Source: Verrucomicrobiota bacterium (GTDB taxonomy: Bacteria; Verrucomicrobiota; Verrucomicrobiia; Limisphaerales; UBA9464). Taken from it: a stretch of 64,000 bases of DNA. The stretch lies in assembly GCA_016871805.1 (NCBI GenBank), contig VHCG01000002.1, forward strand, positions 62,001-126,000, read 5' to 3'. Positions 18,184-27,337 of this stretch are shown here, piece by piece. Position 1 is the stretch's first letter; every line of letters starts with the position of its first letter. Position numbers and translations under genes: made by a program. The notes under the pieces were generated by a model, which saw nothing but the letters and a program-made list of their open reading frames with translations, was not told where the DNA came from and did not search any database.

Positions 18184-19491
18184 ATGGATCTCCCATTGCC
18201 GACCGATTCAACCCGTACGACCTCAGCCGCCCTGTTCAGGGAGGCACTTGATCATTTTCCAGGCGGAGTGAATTCGCCAGTGCGGGCATTCCGGGCGGTG
18301 GGCGGGACACCCTTCTTCGTGGACTCCGCCTCGGGGGCGCGGCTCCGGACGGTGGATGGCGCGGAGCTGATCGACTACGTGGGGACCTGGGGGCCGGCCA
18401 TTCTTGGACATGCCCATCCCGCCATCATCGGTGCGGTGCAGGCCGCGGCGGGGCGCGGGACGAGCTTCGGCGTTTCCAACCCGCTGGAGATCGAGCTGGC
18501 GCGTCGGGTGAAGGCGTGGGTCCCCTCGATCCAGAAACTGCGGTTCTGCAATTCCGGCACCGAAGCCTGCATGTCGGCCCTCCGTCTCGCCCGCGGGTTC
18601 ACGGGGCGGGATGGCGTTGTGAAATTCGACGGTTGCTACCACGGGCATGGGGACTCGTTGCTGGTCAAGGCCGGGTCGGGACCGCTCACGCTGGGACAAC
18701 CCGACAGCGCCGGGGTGCCGGCGGACCTAGCGCGCCACACGAGGGTGCTGCCCTTCAACGATTTCGAGGCCCTCGAGCATGCGTTCTCGGCCTGGGGATC
18801 CGAGCTGGCCTGCGTCATCCTGGAACTGGTTCCTGCCAATGCCGGACTCTATCTCCCACGCCCCGGATTCCTCGAACGCCTCCGGACCCTGTGCACGCAT
18901 CATGGTGTGGTGCTGATCGCCGATGAGGTCATGACCGGGTTCCGGCTTGCCCGAGGCGGGGCGCAGGAGGTGTTGGGTCTGACGCCGGATCTCAGCTGCT
19001 TCGGCAAGATCATCGGTGGCGGCCTTCCTGTCGGGGCATTCGGCGGACGCGGGGATATCATGGACCGGCTGGCCCCACTCGGGCCGGTCTATCAGGCGGG
19101 AACGTTGAGCGGGAACCCCTTGGCCATGGCGGCGGGCATTGCAGCCCTCGATGAGCTCGCCCGTGTCGATGCGTATCCCCGACTGGAAGCCTTGGGGCGG
19201 CTTCTCGAGGAAGGAATGGGTGAGGCCGCGCGATCGGCCGGGGTCGCTGTCCAGTTCCGTCGGATTGGCTCCATGTTCTGCGCCTACTTCACGGACCGGC
19301 CGGTCTGGAATCTCTCAGACGCCCTGACGAGCGACCGGTCCCGGTTCGCCCGGTTCTTCCATGGGATGCTGGAGCGCGGCGTCTATCTTGCCCCGAGCCA
19401 GTTCGAGGCGGGCTTCCTGTCGACCGCCCACACAGAGGAGGACCTTCGGGCGACGGTTGCCGCGGCTGCCAAGGTGTTCAGGGTGCTCTGA
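18184..19491 (+). CDS. hemL: Glutamate-1-semialdehyde 2,1-aminomutase
   Basis: PLP enzyme converting glutamate-1-semialdehyde to 5-aminolevulinate, the step after HemA. Motifs: [19 protein letters not shown] near the N-terminus, [32 protein letters not shown], and the PLP Lys in [16 protein letters not shown]. The 435 residues match the family. The chosen ATG ([18 protein letters not shown]) avoids a 26-codon extension without similarity. It is separated from hemA/hemC by about 16 kb, so the haem genes are dispersed. Confidence 0.95.
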   Translation: MDLPLPTDSTRTTSAALFREALDHFPGGVNSPVRAFRAVGGTPFFVDSASGARLRTVDGAELIDYVGTWGPAILGHAHPAIIGAVQAAAGRGTSFGVSNPLEIELARRVKAWVPSIQKLRFCNSGTEACMSALRLARGFTGRDGVVKFDGCYHGHGDSLLVKAGSGPLTLGQPDSAGVPADLARHTRVLPFNDFEALEHAFSAWGSELACVILELVPANAGLYLPRPGFLERLRTLCTHHGVVLIADEVMTGFRLARGGAQEVLGLTPDLSCFGKIIGGGLPVGAFGGRGDIMDRLAPLGPVYQAGTLSGNPLAMAAGIAALDELARVDAYPRLEALGRLLEEGMGEAARSAGVAVQFRRIGSMFCAYFTDRPVWNLSDALTSDRSRFARFFHGMLERGVYLAPSQFEAGFLSTAHTEEDLRATVAAAAKVFRVL

Positions 19492-19505
19492 ACCCCCGGA
19501 GGATC

Positions 19506-19519
19506 CGCCTCGGGAGGCG
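19506..19519. terminator. Possible bidirectional terminator hairpin
   Basis: A perfect six-base stem with a two-base loop (CGCCTC GG GAGGCG) in the 36-base gap between the convergent hemL and SEC-C genes. No U-run is obvious, so support is only position and symmetry. Confidence 0.35.
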
Positions 19520-19527
19520 AGGCCTCA

Positions 19528-20496
<969 letters not shown>

Positions 20497-20561
20497 GTTT
20501 CGATCGGTTTTGATGGGAGCCGCCTTCTTGCAATCCGATCCTGGCGATTCGGTTTCCGATA

Positions 20562-21338
20562 TTACCGCCCGGTTGCCTTGGCAATCGCCGCCTCCGCGAG
20601 CGGAGCTATGACCCGGTATCCGGCGTCGTTCGGGTGCAGACCGTCGTCGGCCAGTTCCTTCCGGAGCAGTCCGTTGGCGTCGACCATCGCTCCGAAGTAG
20701 TCCAGGTACGCGACCTTCTCCCGGGCGCAGAGTTTCTGGATCCGTTCGTTGAGGGTTCGGATCCGTGCGGGGGGACGTTGGTCGAACAGTTCCTGGGCGC
20801 GCGGGTTGTGGTTGTGGACCGGAATTACGGAGCCCACGACGACCTGGATGCCGTGAGACCGGGCGAGGTCGATGAAGCTCGCGAGATTGGCTTCGATGTC
20901 CTCGTCGCGGATGGGACCCGAGTTCCCGGCGATGTCGTTGCTGCCCGCGAGGATCACCACCGCCGTGGGTCTCAGGTCGATGACGTCCTGTCGAAACCGG
21001 ACCAGCATCTGGGAGGTGGTCTGACCTCCGATCCCGCGGTTCACATAGGGTTTCCCCGGGAAGTAGTTGCCGAGGTTCCAGCCGTCCGTGATGGAGTCGC
21101 CAAAGAAGACGACACGATGCGCCTCCACCTGGGACTTCACCTTGGCGTTGTCCGCGCGGTAGCGGCCCAGTTCGCCGTAGTCATCGGTGAACACCGCGAT
21201 GCGGGACCGCCGGTAGCCGTCGAGTCCCGGGAACCCCGTGGTGGGGATCATGGGTGTCGGTGTCTCGGCGGCCTGGGTGCCCGCCAAGAGGATGCCGCCG
21301 GCGAATGCGGAGAATGCGGCGAGGCAGCGTGGCTTCAT
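20562..21338 (-). CDS. Secreted SGNH/GDSL hydrolase
   Basis: 258 residues with a signal peptide (MKPRCLAAFSAFAGGILLAG). All four SGNH blocks are visible: GDSITDGWN (nucleophile Ser), NRGIGGQTTSQML, GSNDIAGN and DDGLHPNDAGY (Asp-x-x-His). It is probably an esterase acting on acetylated or acylated carbohydrates; this group is often annotated as platelet-activating-factor acetylhydrolase-like or GDSL lipase. It is 37 bases downstream of the ThuA-like gene on the same strand, so the two may be cotranscribed. Confidence 0.9.
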   Translation of the reverse strand: MKPRCLAAFSAFAGGILLAGTQAAETPTPMIPTTGFPGLDGYRRSRIAVFTDDYGELGRYRADNAKVKSQVEAHRVVFFGDSITDGWNLGNYFPGKPYVNRGIGGQTTSQMLVRFRQDVIDLRPTAVVILAGSNDIAGNSGPIRDEDIEANLASFIDLARSHGIQVVVGSVIPVHNHNPRAQELFDQRPPARIRTLNERIQKLCAREKVAYLDYFGAMVDANGLLRKELADDGLHPNDAGYRVIAPLAEAAIAKATGR

Positions 21339-21375
21339 GGGATCCGACGGAAGCGGAGTGTGTGGGGAGGAGCCG

Positions 21376-22236
21376 TTATTTGGGATCCTGGTTCCGGGCC
21401 AGCTGGTCCGCGGTCACGGTCGACGGGATGCCGTTCTTCGGGATCGCGTCGCCGGAGATCCAAACCAGCGCATTGAGCACGGCCTTGCGAAAGCTCTCGT
21501 TGCCCCAGTTTTTGTGGAAGTGGGCGCCGGTGAAGCCGAAGCCGCGTCCGCCACCGGGACGATTGTAGGTCCACATCAGCACCTGGGGTTCGCCGCGCTT
21601 GACGGATTCGCGGACCGCCGTGTTTCCGGAATGGGGGCCGTCTCCGCGCTGCATCGTTTCGGCTGGGGCCATAGCGCTCAGGATGGGCGTCACCCCCTTC
21701 ATGTCGGGGACAAACCGCATGTGGAAGTACCACTCGTCCTCGATGTGGAATGGCTTCAGGCCGCGTGCGACCGGGTGCTCGGGGAACTCTTTGAAGGTGG
21801 CGGTCCAGGTCGGGTTCACGCTCCAGAACGTTTCGAAGTACCCACCGGTCCAGCGGAGCATGGCGGCGCCGGGATCGCCCTTTGGGACCTCGACGCCGTA
21901 GTGGGCGGCGCCGATGCCGACTCCCTTGGCGGCGAGGCTGTCGAGGAGCTTCATGCGGTCGGGTTGGATCGCCGGGTGGCCCTCTCCACCGTTGGCGAAG
22001 AGCAGGATGGCGTCGGCCTTCTGCAGGATGGAAGGATCCGCGGGCCAGCCGTTGCTGGCCACCAGGGTCTTGTACCCGTTGGCGTTCAGGGCGTCGGCGA
22101 GGAGAAGGGCACCGGCGCGAAACTCGTGTTCGCCCTTGCCGTGGCTGGCGGAGCCGGCGACGAGAACGATCGTCTTCTCGGCCTGCGCAGGGAGCAGGGC
22201 GACCAGCAGGAAGATCAGTGCGGAGAGGTGTTTCAT
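21376..22236 (-). CDS. Secreted ThuA-domain protein
   Basis: 286 residues with a signal peptide (MKHLSALIFLLVALLPAQA) and a ThuA/trehalose-utilisation fold. The family segments are IVLVAGSASHGKGEHEFRAG, AILLFANGGEGHPA, GIGAAHYGVEVPKGDP and the C-terminal GRGFGFTGAHFHKNWGNESF. ThuA-like proteins are class-I glutamine-amidotransferase-like and act in sugar metabolism in some bacteria, but the secreted Verrucomicrobia/Planctomycete forms have no proven reaction. Cotranscription with the SGNH hydrolase suggests carbohydrate processing. Confidence 0.88.
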   Translation of the reverse strand: MKHLSALIFLLVALLPAQAEKTIVLVAGSASHGKGEHEFRAGALLLADALNANGYKTLVASNGWPADPSILQKADAILLFANGGEGHPAIQPDRMKLLDSLAAKGVGIGAAHYGVEVPKGDPGAAMLRWTGGYFETFWSVNPTWTATFKEFPEHPVARGLKPFHIEDEWYFHMRFVPDMKGVTPILSAMAPAETMQRGDGPHSGNTAVRESVKRGEPQVLMWTYNRPGGGRGFGFTGAHFHKNWGNESFRKAVLNALVWISGDAIPKNGIPSTVTADQLARNQDPK

Positions 22237-22314
22237 GGAATGGGGGGAGTGTGGCCGGGACGGGGCGTTACGCCCACCGCTTTTACAAGCGGGGGCCGTC
22301 TGCCGCTGCCGCGC

Positions 22315-22533
22315 TCAACGTCCGTAGTGGGGCGGACGCTCGATCGGCATGGGGTTGCTGGCCGCGTCGCGGGCCTCGAGGCTTTCGGCCAGCTGGTCGA
22401 CGCGCTTCTGGAGCCGGATCAGATGCCGGCCCTGCTCCACGAGGGCGTCGTTGAGCTGTTCCATCAACCGGTCGAGGTGGGCGAGGCTCGCCTCGATCCG
22501 ATCGATCCGTCCTGAAAGGTCCTGGGGGTTCAT
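22315..22533 (-). CDS. slyX: SlyX-like coiled-coil protein
   Basis: 72 residues, mostly a heptad-rich helix (RIEASLAHLDRLMEQLNDAL, RLQKRVDQLAESLEAR), ending in RPPHYGR. The QLNDALVEQ centre and the PPHY tail match SlyX. Function is unknown even in E. coli. Its start overlaps the upstream small gene by four bases (ATGA), so the pair is translationally coupled. Confidence 0.8.
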   Translation of the reverse strand: MNPQDLSGRIDRIEASLAHLDRLMEQLNDALVEQGRHLIRLQKRVDQLAESLEARDAASNPMPIERPPHYGR

Positions 22534-22736
22534 AGTTCGTCCTGTCGTTCCTCGAAGAAAAGCTGGTGGGCCCGGTCGTAGTCGGTCTCCGCGACCAGGA
22601 CCCGCATCTCCCGGCCGAGGTCGAGGTCATCCGCCGAGGGGTCGACCGGTTCCATGCGGGCGTCGATGCCGTGCTTCTCGAGCCAGGTGACGAGCAGGTC
22701 GGTCTTGATGAACGGGCCGATGAAGAAGTGGCGCAT
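22530..22736 (-). CDS. Small DUF2007-like protein
   Basis: 68 residues. The fold suggested by FFIGPFIKTDLLVTWLEKHG, followed by ARMEPVD and MRVLVAETDYDRAHQLFFE, is a short alpha/beta domain like DUF2007 (ferredoxin-like, sometimes called putative signal-transducing protein). It is coupled to slyX by an ATGA overlap and starts six bases after the stop of the next upstream membrane protein. No function can be assigned. Confidence 0.65.
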   Translation of the reverse strand: MRHFFIGPFIKTDLLVTWLEKHGIDARMEPVDPSADDLDLGREMRVLVAETDYDRAHQLFFEERQDEL

Positions 22737-22742
22737 GGTCGG

Positions 22743-23639
22743 TCAACCAAAGGGGTTGCTGCGTCCGGAACCGGTCCGGCGGGTGTCGGCCCCGGGGTTT
22801 CCGTCGAAGGGGTTCGGCTTGGTGGTTGCGGGTTCCTTCGGGATCGCCGGGAGGCAGGCCACGCCCCGGAGCATGGCGATCCAGGCGATCAGGAGGGCAA
22901 CGGGGAGGAAGGCCGCGAGGGTGGGCAGGCGGATCCAGTGGCTTGCATACAGGAGCAGGGCGCCGTCCAGCACAAGGCTGGCCGGAAAGAGGCTCGCGAG
23001 GGCGAGCCGCCAGGCTCCCGGGAGTCCGAGATCTCGTCGTGAGATCCACCCCATGAAGGCGAGGCCCGGGGCATGGAGGGTGGCCAGGGTCCAGCCGGCC
23101 AGCAGGGCGACGACAAGAGCCGCTCCACCACCGAGCGCGAGAAACGGGGGGCGCCATGCCCCCCAGGCGGCCGAGGCCCGGGTGCGGTCCATGGGCAGCT
23201 CGAGTCCGACCGGATAGGGAAGTGCGACATGCCCCAGGATCCCCCGGAGGTGGACCGAGTCCGGATGCAGCTCGACCTGCAGGTCGGCGCTCTGGCCGAG
23301 TCCGGGTCCGTCCCCGGCGTCGATGGCGATGGCGAGCTTGGGGCGTTCCGACAGGAGGCGTTCCGGTTCGCCCGACCACTGGAGCCGTCCTGCGCGGATC
23401 TCTGCGCCCGACTCGGGCAGTTGTTCAATCGCGTCCAGGACCACCGGCGCCCAGGCGAGGTGGAGGCTCCAGACCATGGCGGCGGAGGCGAGGAGGGCGG
23501 TGGCGAGGTGGAACAGCAGGAGACGGGTGGCATGGGTGCGCGCAAAGGCCGCCAACCCGGGCCCCGTGAAGGGCTGCCAGGCCCCGAGCCGGGTCACCCA
23601 GGAGGTGGACCCCTGAGCGGTCCCTTGCTCGCCGTCCAT
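22743..23639 (-). CDS. Uncharacterised membrane protein
   Basis: 298 residues that I do not recognise. A helix near residues 39-62 (LLLFHLATALLASAAMVWSL) precedes an extracytoplasmic-looking beta-rich segment (about 65-155). Three or four further helices follow, including ALGGGAALVVALLAGWTLAT, LASLFPASLVLDGALLLYAS and LAAFLPVALLIAWIAMLRGV. The C-terminal tail is Pro/Thr rich and carries two NPF triplets. It leads a probable three-gene unit with the DUF2007-like and slyX genes. Confidence 0.65.
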   Translation of the reverse strand: MDGEQGTAQGSTSWVTRLGAWQPFTGPGLAAFARTHATRLLLFHLATALLASAAMVWSLHLAWAPVVLDAIEQLPESGAEIRAGRLQWSGEPERLLSERPKLAIAIDAGDGPGLGQSADLQVELHPDSVHLRGILGHVALPYPVGLELPMDRTRASAAWGAWRPPFLALGGGAALVVALLAGWTLATLHAPGLAFMGWISRRDLGLPGAWRLALASLFPASLVLDGALLLYASHWIRLPTLAAFLPVALLIAWIAMLRGVACLPAIPKEPATTKPNPFDGNPGADTRRTGSGRSNPFG

Positions 23640-23713
23640 CGTTCCAGCCTACGGCCGCGGCGGGGGTTGCGTCCACCCCCGCTGACAGGTTGTCGGCGCC
23701 CCCATCCAAGCAG

Positions 23714-23746
23714 AGGGCCCGTCCGATGCAGGATCGGACGGGCCCT
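23714..23746 (-). terminator. Strong hairpin terminator
   Basis: A perfect 14-base stem around a five-base loop (AGGGCCCGTCCGAT, GCAGG and the exact complement), 27 bases beyond the stop of the DUF6941-like gene and before the next minus-strand gene. The U-tract is weak, but the stem is long and GC-rich. Confidence 0.75.
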
Positions 23747-23772
23747 TTGGGTTCCAGGGGTTCAGGTCGATG

Positions 23773-24198
23773 TCACTGCGCCGGCGGGGCCTGCTGTCCG
23801 GGTTGCTGGACGACGATCACGGGAACCGGGAATCGGACCTTCATGACGTCGTCGACGAGGATCTCGACGTGGTAGACGCCGGCCACCGGGAACTCGATCC
23901 CGGGGAACACGCTCACTAAGGTGGCGGTCTGGGTCGGGTCGGGCAGCGCGAACTTTGCATTGCTCTTCCGGAGCACCTGCTGGCCATCGGGGGCCACGAT
24001 CCGGACCTGCTCGGTGAATTGGCCGATGCCAGAGCACCAGCGGTTGACCACGCAGACCTTGGGGGCGGCGATCGGGACCTGCGGGACCCGGATGACGCCG
24101 AGCACGCCCACGAGAATGAGGTTACCGGAGGCTTCCTGGCGGACGTCTTCGACCAGGAGGGAGGATTGGAGATCGGGGAGGATGCGGTTCGGAGTCAT
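23773..24198 (-). CDS. DUF6941-like conserved protein
   Basis: 141 residues, predicted mostly beta, with SLLVEDVRQEASGNLILVGV at the start of the domain and FPGIEFPVAGVYHVEILVDD toward the end, followed by a Gln/Pro-rich tail. It resembles small conserved proteins grouped as DUF6941, whose function is unknown. The ATG giving MTPNRILPDL is preferred to a start 28 codons upstream with unrelated sequence. It is divergent from the TPR gene at 24432. Confidence 0.55.
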   Translation of the reverse strand: MTPNRILPDLQSSLLVEDVRQEASGNLILVGVLGVIRVPQVPIAAPKVCVVNRWCSGIGQFTEQVRIVAPDGQQVLRKSNAKFALPDPTQTATLVSVFPGIEFPVAGVYHVEILVDDVMKVRFPVPVIVVQQPGQQAPPAQ

Positions 24199-24431
24199 GT
24201 CAAGGGCGGAGACGTTTCCAGCCGGGTGCCGTCGGGTCAAAGTTTTTCCCGGATGGCGCGGGACACCCGCGGACTGTCCCATATGCGGCGCCAGCGATCA
24301 GACCCCGGCGGCGCCACTCCATAGGGACATTCTTATCGAGTTCACACGGGGACATTTTCAAGGAGTCGGGACACGCCTGTTCCGGTTCCTTGCCAAGGCG
24401 ACGGCTGGACACCAGCCTCGGTGGACGCGCG

Positions 24432-25229
24432 ATGTACCAGATCCTGACCAATCCGTGGGTGGTCTTCTCGGAACCCGTCTTCTGGATCTTCCTTCCGTTC
24501 CAGCTGTGGATGTTCACCGACGCCGTGCGTCGCCGGGAGTGGATCTGGGCGATCTTCATCTTCTTCTTCTCGGTCCTGAGCGCCCTCTTCTACTGGCTCA
24601 TGGTCTACCGACAGGAGGGTCCCGCCTCGGGTGGGGGCGGAGGTGGGGGTGCGGGCTGGGAGTGGCCGGGATCCAAAACCCGGCGTCGCATCAAGGAGCT
24701 CAAGGGCCGGATCTACAACCTCGACCACGCCCGGGACCACCTCGACCTCGCCGACATCTACCTCGAGCAGGGAAAGCTGACGCTGGCCGAGGAGAGCTAC
24801 CGGGCCGCGCTGCAGCGGGATGCCGAGGATCTGGAGGCCCAGGCGCATCTGGGACTGTGTCTGCTCCGACAGCAGCGTCCTGCCGAGGCGCGTCCGCTCC
24901 TTGAGTCGGTGCTCCGGTCGGATCCGAAGCATGACTACGGCCAGACGCGCATGGCCCTGGCTGAGGCCCTGACCGCCGTGGGAGAGTCGGACGCGGCGAT
25001 CCGGGAATGGGAGCAGGTCCTGGTGAGCCACAGCTATGCCCGGGCGAAGGTCCAGTTTGCCGAACTGCTGCAGAAGCGTGGCGACCTGTCCCGGGCCCGG
25101 CAGGAACTCCAGGAGGTCGTCAACGACGACGCCCACGCACCGCGTTTCGATCGGCAGCGCGAGAAGGTCTGGGTCCGACGCGCCAAATGGCTCCTTTCGA
25201 AACGGGAAGGCCATGACCCTGGTGCCTGA
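24432..25229 (+). CDS. Membrane-anchored TPR protein
   Basis: 265 residues. Two adjacent N-terminal helices (VFWIFLPFQLWMFTDAV and WIWAIFIFFFSVLSALFYWL) resemble a phospholipase-D nuclease N-terminal-like hairpin. A glycine run (about residues 67-75) follows, then TPR-like repeats from about 95 (DLADIYLEQGKLTLAEESYR, AQAHLGLCLLRQQRPAEARP). It overlaps the next gene, a phospholipase-D-type synthase, by 17 bases. The hairpin plus this overlap suggest it assists the lipid enzyme at the membrane; that is inference. Confidence 0.75.
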   Translation: MYQILTNPWVVFSEPVFWIFLPFQLWMFTDAVRRREWIWAIFIFFFSVLSALFYWLMVYRQEGPASGGGGGGGAGWEWPGSKTRRRIKELKGRIYNLDHARDHLDLADIYLEQGKLTLAEESYRAALQRDAEDLEAQAHLGLCLLRQQRPAEARPLLESVLRSDPKHDYGQTRMALAEALTAVGESDAAIREWEQVLVSHSYARAKVQFAELLQKRGDLSRARQELQEVVNDDAHAPRFDRQREKVWVRRAKWLLSKREGHDPGA

Positions 25230-26352
25230 ACCTGGGGCCTACGAATGGGTCGCGACGGGGCGGGACTTCTTCACCCGGCTCCTGCGATCGATCAACGAAG
25301 CCCGGGTCTCCATCCGGTTCGAGGTCTACATCCTGATGCCGGACGCGATCGGGAGGGCGGTTGCCAGCGCCCTCACGTTGGCCGCGCTCCGGGGTGTCGG
25401 GGTCCGGGTGCTGCTGGACGGAGTCGGTTCCTCCGCCATTCCCCAGGGGTTCTGGGACGACCTGATCGCGGCTGGGGGCCAGGTCCGATGGTTCAACGCC
25501 TCGGGGTTCCATCGTCTGCCGATCCGGAACCACCGGAAGCTGGTGGTCGTGGACGACCAGGTGGCGGGACTGGGCGGATTCAACATCGCCGAGGAGTACT
25601 CCGGGGATGGCATGGACCGGGGCTGGGCGGATGTCGGGCTCTCGGTGACGGGGGAACCTGTGCCGGCGCTCGCGGCGGATTTCGACCGGATGTGGAGCCT
25701 CGCCGCCTCGGGATCCCGATTGCGGAGTCTGCTGGGCCGGGGTGGACCCGCCCTCCCGAGGGCGATCGCCCCCGATGTCCAGCTGCTGGCCTCGGGTCCG
25801 GGTCCGTTCACAAGCTCCTTCCAACGAGTGCTCCGGGAGGACTGGCGACCGGCGGGGGACATCCTGCTGGTCGTGGCCTATTTCCTTCCGGGACGGCGCA
25901 TCCGTCGATGGCTCCGGGGCGCGGCGGCCCGCGGCGCGCGGGTCCGCATCGTGGTGCCCGGACGGTCCGACGTCGCAATCGCCCGGAGGGCCGCCTGGCA
26001 TCTGTATTCCCGCTTCCTCCGGAGCCGCATCGAGATCCTCGAATACCAGCCGCAGATCCTCCATGCGAAGCTCTACCTCACGGAGCGCTCGGTCTGCGTG
26101 GGCTCGTCGAATCTCGACACCCGCAGCCTCCACATTAACCACGAGGTCATGCTTCGGGTCACGCAGTCCGACGTCGTTCGGCGAGGCTGGAGGGTCGCCG
26201 AGGAACTCGTCGCGCGAAGCCAGCGGGTCGATCTCGAGTCGTGGGTACGGACGCGGTCGGCCGGGGATCGGCTGAAGGACCGGCTGTCGTGGTGGATGCT
26301 GTCCCGGCTGGATCCGTGGCTCACGCGGTGGATCGCGCGGGATCCGCGCTGA
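25213..26352 (+). CDS. Phospholipase D-family protein, cardiolipin-synthase-like
   Basis: 379 residues with two HKD-type motifs. The first is NHRKLVVVDDQVAGLGGFNI, with His-x-Arg-Lys in place of the classical His-x-Lys spacing; the second is HAKLYLTERSVCVGSSNLD. This is the arrangement of bacterial cardiolipin synthases, which condense two phosphatidylglycerols or a related pair. It lacks the N-terminal membrane helices of classical Cls, but a helix hairpin is supplied by the overlapping upstream gene. A phosphodiesterase role cannot be excluded. Confidence 0.85.
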   Translation: MTLVPEPGAYEWVATGRDFFTRLLRSINEARVSIRFEVYILMPDAIGRAVASALTLAALRGVGVRVLLDGVGSSAIPQGFWDDLIAAGGQVRWFNASGFHRLPIRNHRKLVVVDDQVAGLGGFNIAEEYSGDGMDRGWADVGLSVTGEPVPALAADFDRMWSLAASGSRLRSLLGRGGPALPRAIAPDVQLLASGPGPFTSSFQRVLREDWRPAGDILLVVAYFLPGRRIRRWLRGAAARGARVRIVVPGRSDVAIARRAAWHLYSRFLRSRIEILEYQPQILHAKLYLTERSVCVGSSNLDTRSLHINHEVMLRVTQSDVVRRGWRVAEELVARSQRVDLESWVRTRSAGDRLKDRLSWWMLSRLDPWLTRWIARDPR

Positions 26353-26395
26353 GCCGGGAGACGGGGGGAGGTCGGGCCCGGTCGGGTTTTCCGGA

Positions 26396-26890
26396 TCAGC
26401 GCTTCTTGGGCTTTGGACGGACCTCGACGGGCAGTTTGTAGTCGGGCGAGACGGTGATGTTGGTGCCCGGGTTCCAGCCCACGTCCTTGCCGTCGATGAA
26501 GAGGGTCCTTGGGATCATCTCCACGAGGTGTCCGAAAACATCGAGGGTGACGTTGCCGGGAAGGAAGGTGGTGTCGAGGAACACCACCGGACCGTAGGGC
26601 ATGGCGTTGGTGTTGGGCTGGGAGTAGATCCGCAGGAGGGGATGGTTGGTGAACCGGGCCGGGGCGACCTCACCGGGGAACCGCAGTGTCACCGGGGCGT
26701 TCGAGAGGATCCGATGGTGTTCGATCCGGACGATCGGGGTGCCATCGGGCAGCTTGTCCTGGGTGATGACCCAGGGGCCGCCCTGACGTCGATAGGCCAT
26801 GCACCCGCCGTAGACGCTGATGTAGAAGAAGAGGGTGCCGACAAAGAGTCCGATCACCGTCCTCACCGCTCGTGTGCCGTCGTCGTTCAC
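26396..26890 (-). CDS. Uncharacterised protein with one membrane segment
   Basis: 164 residues. One N-terminal helix (VIGLFVGTLFFYISVYGGCM, about residues 11-30) is followed by a beta-rich extracytoplasmic domain with many Pro and Asn (GPVVFLDTTFLPGNVTLDVF). The basic tail is RPKPKKR. I do not recognise the family. It converges with the phospholipase-D gene. Confidence 0.6.
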   Translation of the reverse strand: MNDDGTRAVRTVIGLFVGTLFFYISVYGGCMAYRRQGGPWVITQDKLPDGTPIVRIEHHRILSNAPVTLRFPGEVAPARFTNHPLLRIYSQPNTNAMPYGPVVFLDTTFLPGNVTLDVFGHLVEMIPRTLFIDGKDVGWNPGTNITVSPDYKLPVEVRPKPKKR

Positions 26891-27121
26891 TGGACAGCCA
26901 ACCTATCGCTCCGTGGGAGGGGAGGGAAGGTCCGAGAACCGTCCGATCACCGGTCCCGGGAGCGGCGGATGTCTCGGTCGCGCGCAATCTCAGGCTTCCC
27001 AACGGACGAGGTCTCTGGCACTTCTGTCGATAGTCCCCTAAGGTCTTCCGCCCGGTCCGTGCCACGCGTGGCGTGGTGTGTCGATGGGGTGGTCCATGCC
27101 GGGGCCCATCCAACGACTCCC

Positions 27122-27337
27122 ATGTCCCTGACCTCCCTCAAGACCGATGCGACCCCGGTTGAGCTCAACGGGCGCCGGCTGAAATGTCTCATGTGCAGCG
27201 CCGAATCGTTCCATCGCCGTCGATCCCATGTGGATACGGCTATGGTCACGACCATGAATCCCGAGTGGGCCGATCGGCAGGTCCAGTGCCTGGTCTGCGA
27301 CGGCTGCGGATTCATCCACTGGTTCTGGGTGGGCTGA
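27122..27337 (+). CDS. Small zinc-ribbon protein
   Basis: 71 residues with two Cys pairs, CLMC and CLVCDGC, separated by about 31 residues, the pattern of a zinc ribbon; the tail GFIHWFWVG is aromatic. Zinc ribbons of this size usually bind nucleic acid or protein partners, but nothing here identifies one. The start MSLTSLKTDATP is supported by position only. The last 26 bases overlap the 3' end of the convergent LamG gene. Confidence 0.6.
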   Translation: MSLTSLKTDATPVELNGRRLKCLMCSAESFHRRRSHVDTAMVTTMNPEWADRQVQCLVCDGCGFIHWFWVG

